A DNA stretch of 64,000 bases, taken from the NCBI GenBank assembly GCA_025769875.1, contig JAGFNK010000002.1, positions 62,001 to 126,000 on the forward strand. The letters run 5' to 3'. This document shows positions 11,014-21,532 of this stretch, piece by piece. The notes under the pieces were generated by a model. That model worked only from the letters and a program-made list of their open reading frames with translations, was not told the origin of the DNA and did no database searches. The DNA is from Russula earlei (lineage: Eukaryota; Basidiomycota; Agaricomycetes; Russulales; Russulaceae). The position numbers were made by a program, and so were the translations under genes. Each line of letters starts with the position of its first letter. The stretch's first letter is position 1.

Positions 11014-13230
11014 TCACCTCGTCAAGCTACTTTGGGCCCGGAGCCGCTCTCCGTAGAACCAGATCCAAATCGGAAAAGGCACTCCCATGACAATCGCGAG
11101 CGCAGCGAGGAGCGAGTTGCCCGGACCGAGGCCTAGAGCATCGAACATCTGGGTTCCAAATAGAGGGAACGCGAAGGCGAGCATCGATCGGGTGACCTGT
11201 GTGCATACGACCAAACCATTGCTCGCGTCGTGGGATGAAAGAGGGTGGAACGACTCGGAGGGACGCACCGATGCCGCGGACAATGCGGAAGCGGCGTAGG
11301 TAAAAGTGTCCACGAGGTAGAGGTGGATCGGGAGGCTGAGACATATATATGGATGAGAAGAAGGGTGCCGACATAGGCAATTCAGAAACACGGCAAGGGC
11401 TTCTCCGGAAGAGGGCGTACAATGTTAACATCGCTCCAAAGCCAAAAATACCGGTGCCGATGATAGGCATGATCCAGTGTATTTTGGCCTCGGCGGACCA
11501 TCCATACCAACTGATGAATAATGCGCGCGGACGCAGGAAATAGCGGTTGAGTAAGTGTCTGGTGACTTCCGCGGAACTCGGTTCGACACGTACAATAACC
11601 CGATGGGGACGATGAATGCCCCAAAGAGGATGGCCGGGACTCGCATCTCCGGTTTTCCTTGACCACCGTTACGAGCGGCGAGCTCGTGTATTCTAAGCAA
11701 GGACGGACTCGACTCGAAAGGGAAAGGGAGCGTACAGCGTGGTAGACCTTGTTTCCGTAGTGCCCTCCCATGGCTGTTGCCACAGAGAAGCCTATACCGA
11801 CTCCAAGGTATGCCAGGCCAGAGACACCAGTACGAAAATGATATACGTCATTAAATAGACCTACCGTTCATCAGCGATTTGCCATGCTCGAACAGGGTTT
11901 CGTACGCACCGGGAAAAGTGGCAAACATGAGATAGTAGATGCCTATGAATCGTCGGATCAGCCAGAGGGAGGGATTCAACTAAGAGAGAAAAGACCGACC
12001 ATACATGCTATCAAAATTGGCATCATGTGCGGGAGCGATCAAGAAAGAACTCACAAGGCCATATAACCACTGAGCGTTAAGCAGATGACGCTTCTAGTTA
12101 GCAGTATGAAAGGCCTTCTAAGGTTAGTCAACAAGTGATCCTAGGGGGTTTCCCTGAAGTCGAGAAAGCTGCGGGTGGCTTTCCAGTTTTTCTTCAGTTA
12201 CTCCCGCCTCTTTCGCGAACCGTAGACGGATGGCAGGAGCATATGTCTCACGATACAGAAGCACGCCGACCACGGAAGCGACGGCAGAGAGGCCAGCGAC
12301 AAAGACGAAGAGGTATCTCCACCCGACCGTTTCTGACATAAACCCACCAATTGCGGGTCCAATTGCGGGAGCTTCATGGTGCCGAGGTCAGAGAAATGCA
12401 AGCTACCGTGGAGGATATAGACCCACCAACGACGGGTCCGAGGGTGTAGATTGCCATTGCCAATGCCCGATCCTCGGCCGCAAATACATCTCCGACGACA
12501 CCCCCACCGATAGCTATGGGAGCACCGCCAGCCCACCCACCTGCGCCATCTTTCAGAGTGCAGCCAACAGAAGTCGTTTCTTACATACAGAGAAACCGGA
12601 ATCCGAGGAGGATGGCTTTCGATGGCGCGAATGCACAACCTAAATTGAACATGACAAAAAGCATGTTATTAATGTGAAGAACCTGATCGAAATGGTTAAA
12701 AGTGACTGAAGGACTGTGATAAGGATGCTCACCCAAATTCTGCCGTACATTTCCGATAAAGGTGCATAAAAGAGTGGGCTAATGGCAAAAGAAAGTAGAA
12801 ATATTGATAGAGTCAAAGCGATTTCAGTTTCGCTGACTATACGAAACTGCTCTGCGATGTTCGGCAATGCGGGGGCCATCATAGAGCTGACGATAGCCGC
12901 AACGATTGTATACATTGAAACCTTTGAGGTCGAAGAACACACATCCATTCGTTCAATTAAGGACTTTGGAACGTGAACAGAACTTACCACACTCACGGCC
13001 GCCCATTTCTTGCTTCGCGGCCAGTTGCGCGGGTTTCTTGCATCGAGGGCCCAGAGATCATCTGCGAGAACTTTGCTTTGGTCGGTAGGATCTATCACAC
13101 TGGACATTGGGATCTCGAGAGAGATTTCGTGGACGACGTTCATCATGATATCCATCTCGAGACTGAATCGCCTGGCCTCATCTGTTGGGGTCTTGCAAAC
13201 ACAGGGGCCGCCAGGGCCATCGTTATCCAT
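11014..13230 (-). CDS. MFS drug:H+ antiporter, DHA1 type (12 TM)
   Basis: Plasma-membrane major-facilitator transporter of the fungal DHA1 (Tpo1/Flu1-like) group. The start at 13230 gives a hydrophilic cytosolic N-terminus with the hallmark LDARNPRNWPRSKKW just before TM1. TM1-TM2 contain SMYTIVAAIVSSMMAPALPN and LSIFLLSFAISPLFYAPLSE, the latter ending at the motif-A-like SEMYGR loop. A middle exon at 12339-12124 reads GWRYLFVFVAGLSAVASVVG then LLYRETYAPAIRLRFAKEAG, the usual end of TM6 and start of the central loop. The C-terminus reads ALGLGPGNSLLAALAIVMGV and PFPIWIWFYGERLR, ending near 11014. About nine introns. The substrate cannot be told from sequence; relatives export polyamines, mycotoxins or azoles. 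No biosynthetic genes flank it, so a general detoxification role is more likely than a cluster exporter. Confidence 0.87.
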
Positions 13231-14975
13231 GTTTCAAGAAGTGGGGAGGAGAGCGCCACGTAAAAAATATATATCGGCGTGAAGAGGAGGGAAAGGCAGC
13301 TGGGTTTGGGATCCTCCCTTGAGCACGACTCCTCCCGGTGGTAGATATATCCATTTTTGTTTTTGGAAAGGCCTTGTCTGACCGTGACGCCACATAATTT
13401 GGTTTTGCCAAGCAGTAGCGCCTCCATATCTGACTCTTTGTTCTCCTCGGGCGGCACGGGGCTTACAACGCGGGATAGACCTTCAGATCACCGAAATCCA
13501 CGTTACTGCCACCCAACAGATCACATACACATCCGTGCAGAGTGCACGAACCCCCTATCCTTCCCCTAAGTATTCGTGTGGTATGAATCCACGCCATCGA
13601 CTCGGAGTTGCCAGCAACCAGTTTACGCAGTCTTAAGGGAGTAGCATGTCCATTAAGCGATCCTGGCCCTACCCTCGCGACAGATAGCAAAGTGTAAACC
13701 AGAATAGCTCGTGGACAACTGCTAGGGCCCACGGAATCCCCGGAGAATATCCGATATCTTGCATTGCCTGTCAACTTCCTGTGATAGGTCGCGTTTTGTC
13801 TCGAGTCAAGCAAACGAGAATACCGAGTCCCGAAGATGCTTGAGCTGATTGACAATCGTGGGGAAACAGGCCTTGAAGGGATTCTACATAGCCGTCGCGA
13901 TTCATGTATCAACAACTGGACAAGTGAGCTCTGGGACCTCCCCACACGCACAAAGGCCTCTGCATGAGAGATAGATATCCGAGTTCAGATCAAGGCGACC
14001 TAGACATGCTATCGACCCAGCTCAAAATCGCCGGATCGTCAGTCACTTCCTAGGATGGTCGCGCTCAGCAAGCGACAATCTAATGGAAATGGGATATTCG
14101 AGTCACAAGAACCGAAAATGACCAGTTCTACGAGTTACGAAAATAGGTCATCTTCGCCCAGGTGGTAAATATTATTGAGCACGGCGGGGGAGCGGTGCGT
14201 CATGTTTTGGAACCGAACGTCATAACGCACCGCCCACGAGACTCGCACAGCCTGTCAGAGATGGTCAGTCGGTCAGAGCACGAACCAAATAGACACCGTT
14301 TTACGAGATCGATAAACTTCAAAATCGCGTCTCCTTTTGGCATTTAGGTCTACCAAATTATGATGACAACGAATACCGAAATGACCATAGCATTTAATAC
14401 TAGCAGCGTCAATTTGTTGTGTTGTTATCGTGTTCATTCAGTATCGTCTTGGATCAAGCAGCTAACCACCACAATGGACAGCTTAGACGACCTATCGGAC
14501 GTTTCGGTTGTTTCTCAAAATGCGGTTCGGGGCCTCCCAGAAGGGGCAAAGTCATACAGTGGAACGGTCAATGGACATGGGATGTCAGACCGAAGGCTTA
14601 ACCTCGCACTTACCGTACTTTTGTTGCTTGGAGACAGCTTGCCGGTGGATTGATAAGGCAGGCGCCGCATGATCATTTTGGTCCGAGGATCAGGCCACCT
14701 CTCTATCCTACTCCCTGAGCCTTAAACCCCTCACGCGTGTCAGAGGCAATCCCGACGAGTTGGTCATTGAGGGGTGTAAGGAGGACCGAGAAGGCGACCG
14801 TGGGAATAGAAAGCTAGTGTCGGTGCGATATTGACACAACTAATTCGGGCACTGAACTTGGAATTACTGGCTGTCTGACTGCAGTGTCATTCAATACGTT
14901 CTAGAGGGAAATAAAATTAACGGAGGGAAAAATGATGTAGGTACAAATGAAGACACGTCCTAAAGCCATTGCAAT
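13231..14975. other. Gene-poor 1.7-kb interval
   Basis: Upstream region of the MFS gene and downstream region of PRP5 (both on minus). Open frames here (13463-13951 minus, 14360-14653 plus) lack known motifs, splice continuity or credible start context, and I do not call them. One 8-bp dyad (ACCCCTCA at 14726-14733, TGAGGGGT at 14768-14775) is visible; otherwise I see no repeat, RNA gene or mobile-element ends. Confidence 0.5.
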
Positions 14976-17900
14976 TCAAACGACACTGTAACGCCCAGAT
15001 GGTGCGGAAGGGTTACGCATCTCGGCTTGAAGTGCAGCTGTAGAAGCTTCGATAAGCAGTCGCTTGATTTCGCGTACGGCATTTTCCACCTATCATACAA
15101 TGATTGATGGACAGCTAGATCATTCGGACAAATAGGACGTACCCTGAACTCCTCGTTGGATTCGATAAGAAGGTGGAGCTTTGGAGGGCCATCTGGTGGA
15201 GGCTCCTTTCCGGGTTCGTAGTAGATACCTAGCAGGAAAATTGTTAGCGCCCTAGGCGTGATGTACCGTACAGTGATAACTTGCTTACCCTTGTTTGTCA
15301 CAGAAGCGCCAGTCATATCGATGAGCTAAAACATGGACGAAGTCAGCCGCTGCCATTCATGTTCTGGATAACCAGTTCCCAGGCTTACTTGGACCATAGT
15401 CTCTTTGTTTGTAACCCTCCATCTCGCCTTCTGAGGATAATCGTTGATTGGTACAATCGCGTGAAAATCGGTCGCATCAGGGTTAACTTTCCGGTTGACG
15501 TCATCCGCCTGGAGCTGAGCTTGAAGGGCAAGCTTGGATGCGCGCAGTTGAGCGTTCAGTTTCGCCACGACACTAAGGGCTTGCTTATGAGCAGGACTAT
15601 CCTTGCCAGCACGAGCAGCGGCCTCTTCTGCGGCGCGAAGAGAAGACTGCATCTTCTCCTCTTCCTTCGCATGTGCGAGACGCCGCGCAGCAGCGGCAGC
15701 GCCCGCGACTCCCAGTAGTCCCTTACTTGTATCGGGTGCTGGGCCGCGTTTAATCTCAACCTTGAAGTTGCCGAACGTCATATCGTCGCCATCCTTCTTT
15801 TCTGTAGAGACCTCAGCCTTTTCTTCTTCTGGCTCGCCGTAGGCCTTGCGTTCCGCTTTTTCTCGGGCGTCACGCTCTTTGTCAAGTTTATCCAGACCTT
15901 TTCCTCCGAAGCCGGAACCTGCGGCCTGAGCTTTGCCTGCTTTGACTTTCTCAAGGAAGCCTGTGGAAGAACGTGGGACGTGAACAGAGTACCTTAACGC
16001 GCACATACGAAACAAAGTTACCATTGGCGAGCTCTTCTAGCTCTGAAGGTACAGTTGCATTGCTTGCTTTCAGGGCACGGTAAATGTCAACAGAGTACCT
16101 GTCCTGCTCTGGGGTGATAAACGTGATGCATGTGCCCTTGTTCCCAGCGCGTCCAGTTCGACCAGCACGATGAACATAATCTTCCATGTGATTCGGTGCA
16201 TCGTAATTGATGACTAGCTTTAACTGCTTCACATCCAGACCTCTAGCAGCAACAGAGGTAGCGATGACTACGGGGACAACGCCGCTCTTGAAATCAGAAA
16301 TAGTCGTGTCTCGGTCGACTTGGTCCTTCCCGCCATGCAAGGACATCGCAAGATAGCTCTTGCGGAGAAGTTCACGTAGCAGATTGTCTGCCGCTTCCTG
16401 CCGGTCTACGAAGATCAGCGTCCGAGCCTCTGGGTCTTCGTTGTACATCTGGCCCAAAATATCGAGGAGGCGGTTGAATTTCGTATCCTCCGCTCGAACT
16501 TCCACAATTTGGTCGATCTCTGCAGCAACGACAGACCTCCCGCCCACCGTGATCTCGAGGGGCTTTTTCAGAATCTTCCTTGCCAAAGAGTCCATCTGTT
16601 TTGGGAAAGTCGCTGAGAAAAGAAGCGTCTGACGATCGGGACGGATGTTGTTGACAATCTTCATGACTTGAGGCTCAAAGCCCATGTCGAACATACGATC
16701 CGCTTCGTCCAAGACAAGATACGTTACGCGTTTGAGGTTTGTGACGCGGCCAGAGTTCGCAGTGAGCAAGTCGATCATGCGGCCTGGTGTGCAGACGATA
16801 ATTTCGGCGCCTTTCTTCATATCCGCGATTTGATCTTTGATTGGTGAACCTCCATATGCGCAAACAGCCTGACGGCAGCAGACATAAATGTCTTGTAAGT
16901 TAATGGCACTGAAAGACACTTACGCGAAGATTCAACACTTTTAGGAAGGGTTTGCAATCTCTGTAGATTTGCACAGCCAATTCACGAGTTGGGGTCATGA
17001 TGATCGCCATTGGTCCTTCCATCTGTTCGAGAGGTCGCTGATCCTTGATGTGACGAAAGACGGGAAGAAGAAAAGCAATGGTCTTTCCAGAGCCTGTCTT
17101 GGCTACACCAATGACGTCGCGGCCAGACATTATGGCAGGAATCGCTTGTGCTTGGATTGATGTTGGAGCCGTGTAGTTCAGTCTCTTGATCACGTCCAAA
17201 CTGGAAGGTGACGGAAATGAATATAAGAGCACAAAAAGAGAGAACGAAAGTGACATACACGCTGGCATGGAGGCCAAAATGACTCCACTTAGTCATTGGT
17301 CGTGGGCAATCAACGCCACGGATTTTGATGCTATCGAGTTCGAGTCGAAGCAGATCGGCCTCCTCATCGGTCATGGCTACGACTTCAGGGGGTGGGACAT
17401 AAAATTCCTTTCGGAAAGGCTCATACTTAATTTTGCTATGATCCACAGCAGCCAGGTCCTTTTTCCTTGCTTTTTTTGCTGCAAGGGCCAGAATGTCTTC
17501 AGGATTGAGATCAGTCGCGTCCAACTCATCTTCCGCTTCAACTTCTCCGTCATCATCACCTGCACCGGCTTCGTTCATCCTGTCATCGCCTCGTTCAGGC
17601 AAGCGACCAGTGCCTACCAACTTCTTGAGATCTTCCGCGTTTACTTTCTTTACCTCATCCTTAACTCCGGCCATGAAAGCGTCTAACGGGTCTACATCGT
17701 CATCAGTCTTCCACATCTTGGGCCTTGGCTTGGGCGTTGGCCTTAGCTCTCGCCTTCGCTTCTGCATCTATGCGATTCGCATCTTCATCGTCATCATCGA
17801 CTTCAAGGTCGCCAATTGCGGCCTCTCCATCTGCCATGGTCATATCGACCGCAGGCATATCTTCAAGTACCTCGAGCTGACGTTTCGTTTCGACTGAATC

Positions 17901-18608
17901 GTCCATGGAAGACACCACCTTGTTGCCTTTGAGTAAGTCAGGCTTAACGGGCAAGCCCTTGAGACCTAAACCCCCAAACGCGGCACGATTCAGAGAACCC
18001 GCAAGCTTCGAATTGCTCGTGGTTGTTGGCACTGTAAAAGTACGGATCAAGTGATGAAATCACAATACTCGGTGGTAGAAAGGAGCCTACTCACCTGAGG
18101 CTGATTTTCCAGCAAGTGCCATAGCCTTAGCCTTGGCTTCGCCCAGGGCTTTCTTAGCTTCTCTTTCTTTTTTCCATGCTTCTAACTTTGCTCTCTTCGC
18201 CTTGAGCTTTTCATCTTCAACCGGGGGGGTCGATTCTGACTTTTCGGGGGTATCCCTGGGAGGTGAAGGTTTGCGATCTCGTCGGTCGCGAGAGCGTGAA
18301 CGAGAACGTCGACGATCATCTCTGCGCCTATCATCACGCCTGTCATCCCTTCTGTCATCACGTCTGTCGTCTCTTCTGTCGTCTCTCCGGTCGTCCCTTG
18401 AGTCGCGCCCCCTGCTATCTCGATAACGATCCCTGTCCCTGTCGCGGTCGCGGTCTCTGTAACGATCACGATCCCTGTCGTCATTGTACCTTGAGCTGGT
18501 AGGCCTTTGGGAGTTACGCCTGGTCGGCGATGGAGACCGAGAGCGATGTGAAGGTCTCACCCTCTTGTTTGGAGAGTCTGGAGAATATGATCTGTCCCTG
18601 CGTGGCAT
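14976..18608 (-). CDS. PRP5: DEAD-box pre-mRNA splicing helicase Prp5 (DDX46)
   Basis: ATP-dependent RNA helicase that acts on U2 snRNP during prespliceosome assembly. The start at 18608 ([19 protein letters not shown]) leads an SR/RD-rich N-terminus with tandem DDRR units, as in DDX46. After two acidic linker exons the helicase core follows: a Q-motif region ([20 protein letters not shown]), motif I TGSGKT, PTRELA, motif II DEAD ([16 protein letters not shown]), SAT ([13 protein letters not shown]), and motif [15 protein letters not shown]. The C-terminus is Lys/Glu-rich ([19 protein letters not shown]), then a KH-like tail ending PSGRYSVV with TGA at 14978-14976, the conserved Prp5 end. Around eight introns. 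Full length for the family, about 1070 residues. Head-to-head with PI31 (187 bp). Confidence 0.95.
18317..18399. repeat. 12-nt tandem repeat coding DDRR units in PRP5
   Basis: Seven imperfect 12-nt units of the type CATCNCNTCTGT on the plus strand, coding (minus strand) a run of Asp-Asp-Arg-Arg repeats in the Prp5 N-terminus, next to a run of RD dipeptides (18425-18480). Units differ mainly at third positions (CAT/CGT alternation), so the array is old enough to have diverged or is kept by selection on the protein. Confidence 0.85.
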
Positions 18609-18712
18609 GATTCGAGTTCGAGTTGAGAGAGGCGCTTAACGTAGGATGGGCCGTTTCAAGGGTCGAATCGAGACCAGAGCGAGTCGCTCAGAAATGTTTT
18701 CCCACGCCCACG

Positions 18713-18747
18713 ATTGGCCACGTGCCCCAAATGACGTCATCACGTCA
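18713..18747. promoter_or_regulatory. CCAAT, CACGTG and TGACGTCA sites between PRP5 and PI31
   Basis: Within the 187-bp divergent promoter lie ATTGG (inverted CCAAT, 18713-18717), an E-box CACGTG (18719-18724), a perfect ATF/CREB palindrome TGACGTCA (18732-18739) and an extra half site ACGTCA (18742-18747). These are known binding sequences for the HAP complex, bHLH and bZIP factors. Occupancy is inferred; only the sequences are seen. Confidence 0.5.
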
Positions 18748-18795
18748 CCCACGCATCGTGCGATAGTCCATCTCATTCTGCTCTAGCACTGTGCC

Positions 18796-19947
18796 ATGGC
18801 TCCAGATTTATTGGACCCCTCAGCGTTAATCGCGCCTCTTCTCAATTTATTGCCACGCAATAAAAGACGACTCGAGTCCCAACAAGATGCTATCGTCGCT
18901 CTAATTCACTCGGCCTTCAATGCCCTCTCCTTCAGACTCATCGCTGTTGACGATTCTTCTCCGGAAAGTACCATTCCAGGGAGTTTACTCCCAGAAGCCT
19001 GGAACATAAATGGGCCAGGAAATTACACCCTCAGATACCGTCACGAGCAGAGCAGCCTTGAGTTCATCATAAAAGTTGGTAAGCTCGGTCGTCGCACTTT
19101 GATCAACGCCATCGCGGTGGAAGTACGTGACCGTCTTTATTGCCCGTGCGGTCTGATGTCTAATATCTACGAGTAAGAGCGATAAAATGGAAACTTTGGA
19201 TATCGCCACAAATGATTTCACGTCTCCATCGTTTTACCCCTTCGACGCGGAAGCGGACAATGCACCGCCTCTAATCCATGGCTATATTTCATCTAACCGT
19301 GTCGCGGACTTCGTCGACCAGCTTAAGCTTAAAATTATTCAGAATATCATGCCTGGATTGCACAAGGAAGGATACGCTGAGGGCTCTGATCCTCTCCAGT
19401 CTTCCGCTCGTCCTAGACGGGACTTCCCAGCAAACAATCCTGCCCGTCCGCAACCATTACCCCCACCTTATGCTCCTGAACGTCCTTTCGGCGAGCCGTC
19501 TCATGTGCCGTCTAGGAACCCGCTCGAGATTGGCCGTCGTGACCTTGATCCGCTGGGGTTTGACCCACTAAGTAGTTTCGGCCCCCCACCGCTGTTTCCT
19601 GGCTCTGGCGATCGTAACGGGATGTTTGTTGGTCCGAATCATCCTATCTTTGGCCAGCGTGGGAGAGGGGCCTTTCCTCCTGACCGCGGGCCATGGGGCG
19701 GTGACGGTTTCCTGCCGCCCATGGGAGCGCCTCCAGGTGCTCGATTTGATCCTGTTGGTCCAGGGCTAGGGCCATTCCCAGGTGGTGGTAGTCTGGGCCC
19801 AAGGGGAGGTGTGCCTGGCGGGGGAAATCTTCGTGAGCCAGATAACGACGAATTTATGCCTCCTGGGGCGGTGAGCTTCTGCGTGACCATTAAGGCCGTT
19901 CGTTCTACTGACGACTGGATCGCTCGCAGGGTGATATGTTCATGTAA
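18796..19947 (+). CDS. FUB1: Proteasome inhibitor/regulator PI31 (PSMF1/Fub1)
   Basis: Proteasome-binding regulator of 20S activity and transport. The ATG at 18796 starts MAPDLLDPSALIAPLLNLLP. The globular FP domain covers exon 1 and early exon 2 (PEAWNINGPGNYTLRYRHEQ, SSLEFIIKVGKLGRRTLINA; then DKMETLDIATNDFTSPSFYP). An intron from 19123 to about 19173 joins AIAVE to SDKMETL. The C-terminal half is the natively disordered Pro/Gly-rich tail (RRDLDPLGFDPLSSFGPPPL, GAPPGARFDPVGPGLGP) and, after a last intron near 19870-19930, ends GDMFM with TAA at 19945-19947. The GARFDP...DMFM pattern is diagnostic for PI31. It is the fourth proteasome-related gene in the first 20 kb. Confidence 0.93.
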
Positions 19948-20200
19948 ACGAAGGATGTGGAAGTGGGTGGGCTGTGTGTACTAGTAGCATCATAGTGATA
20001 GGCCTCGAACGAGTCACGCCGACCAGCCTTGTCGAATAAAACATAAAACAAAGAGCGGCCAAGGAGCGCCGGTCCGCCGACTGGGCAAGTATAAAACAGC
20101 CGGAATTAAATTAGACTTTTGGTCAATTCATTAACCCGCGAGTTCGACTGTACACCACCTCCTGCACGCACGTCCACCCCCTCATTGATTTTATACACCC

Positions 20201-21178
20201 ATGCAGGCTGCAAATCCTCTCAGTAGCCTTCCATCCCCCATACGATCCAGAAAGTTTGCTCCCATACCCGGCTTCAGGATTCCGCCGAAGCCCAAGCCTC
20301 CACCCATCGAAGAGCTGACCATCCGGGAACTCAGGGACCTTTACGATAGAAACGCCAAGATCCTCGCAACTCCGTCCGTCGACCGTTTCTGTTCTTGTCC
20401 GTGTGCAGCCGACCACATCTGACGCATATATCTCGATTTCCGCTTCGTCTCTCTCAGGGCACCCTCCACATCCACGTATGTCCCACGCATAATGGCCGAG
20501 CAGGCCAAGATCGAAGCGCAGTTGGTCGAGCTCGAAGGGATGCAAGACATCCAGGACGGCCTCGAACTCACCCATATTGGCGAGGACCAACCGATGCCTG
20601 TCGACAGGGCGCCTGAGCCACCCCGACCAATCGAGGCTAAGCTACGAGCGCTTGAAAAGTTCGTGCGTGTCGCGTTCCCATCCCCCTCCCTTTTCCCGCT
20701 CCCTTCTTGATGTTTGCTCTCCCCCCTCATCCACGTGATATCCGATCTCCGCTTCGCATCTATCATCTATCTTATTGATGACTGATCGTCACTTTAGGGC
20801 AGCAGCTTTCGCCAACAGAACGGCGACAGGGTGCCAGGGTTATCGTTTGAAGAAGCTGTGGAGCTTGAGCAACAGGCATACGCCGCGGATCTCGAGAGGA
20901 AACAGCGCTTGCTGGAGAGGCGGCAAAAACAGGGCTTCGTGACGGTGAAGGGCCGCACGTTGACCCGGGAGGAACAGGAAGCACGTATCTGGGCATTCAT
21001 GTACGGTGGTCGTGCCGATCTCTCCTCGAATGGCGTGGTGCTGATGTCTACCGCATTTAGGAATTATGAGCCTTCGGAGTCTGACCTCGAAGATGACGAT
21101 GACTCGGAGGATGAAGATCCGTCAACGTGGTTTGACGATGACCAGGATGACGGGCGAAAGGGTCAAGGACATCGTTGA
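20201..21178 (+). CDS. Conserved unknown protein with acidic C-terminus; probable frameshift near its end
   Basis: I do not recognise a function. The ATG at 20201 gives MQAANPLSSLPSPIRSRKFA. The exon-1 frame continues through an intron (20375-20458, donor GTCCGT, acceptor CTCAG) into PAPSTSTYVPRIMAEQAKIE and QDIQDGLELTHIGEDQPMPV. A second intron (20663 to about 20798) leads to a coiled, charged exon (PGLSFEEAVELEQQAYAADL, ERKQRLLERRQKQGF) and an Asp/Glu-rich tail. The frame as written ends GRKGQGHR (21178). Skipping one G at 21167-21168 would read on as GRKGQDIVEPDAEDLSDIIR to a stop at 21269, which looks like a genuine continuation. No transmembrane or catalytic motif is visible; a nuclear or chaperone-like adaptor role would be a guess. 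Confidence 0.65.
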
Positions 21179-21532
21179 GCCTGATGCTGAGGATCTCTCG
21201 GACATAATCCGTGTCGATACAAGCAGAATTTACTACAACACGTTTGATGAACCACGAGACTGTGTTTGAGCTTCGTATACAGTGTCGTGGATCTGTATTA
21301 TTTCTTGATGTAGCTTTGTATCATAAGTGCGATTATATTGCGAGGAAGCAGACTATCCAAACGATGTACAGGGCATGTGTGATACGTAAGCTGGTCATTA
21401 CGGGAGTACTCATGATATATTATTATGTGAGCGGTGGTGTGCATGCATGCAACAAGTGTCGGAAAATTCGGAGGCCATTATAATGAAATTATGATAACCT
21501 TATAATGGCCTCGTAATTTTCTGACATTTGAT
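21179..21532. other. Convergent 3' interval with hairpin
   Basis: Between the acidic unknown gene and the ANK-FYVE-RING gene. 21179-21269 may be the displaced C-terminal coding end of the former. The rest is AT-rich 3' UTR containing the inverted repeat listed separately. Confidence 0.6.
21457..21526. repeat. 27-bp near-perfect inverted repeat (hairpin)
   Basis: Left arm 21457-21483 begins TGTCGGAAAATT and ends GGCCATTATAA; right arm 21500-21526 is its reverse complement with three mismatches in 27 positions; spacer of 16 nt. It could fold as a strong stem-loop in RNA from either convergent gene, or be a tiny foldback element. No target-site duplication is obvious. A related 11-mer TGTCGGAAAAT occurs on the minus strand near 44864. 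Confidence 0.85.

Noticed and set aside
11014..13230. Secondary-metabolite cluster around the MFS transporter
   Set aside because: Neighbours are NUP82 and PRP5; no synthase, P450 or tailoring enzyme is present.
13463..13951. 162-codon minus-strand frame upstream of the MFS gene
   Set aside because: Arg/Ser-rich, no domain, no splice continuity; composition like a chance frame in GC-rich intergenic DNA.
14360..14653. Small plus-strand ORF considered as a mating-pheromone precursor (MDSLDDLSDV...)
   Set aside because: It lacks a C-terminal CaaX box and no pheromone receptor or homeodomain gene is nearby.
18133..18502. Ser/Leu-rich and Cys/His-rich plus-strand frames opposite PRP5
   Set aside because: They are antisense readings of the RD/DR repeats.
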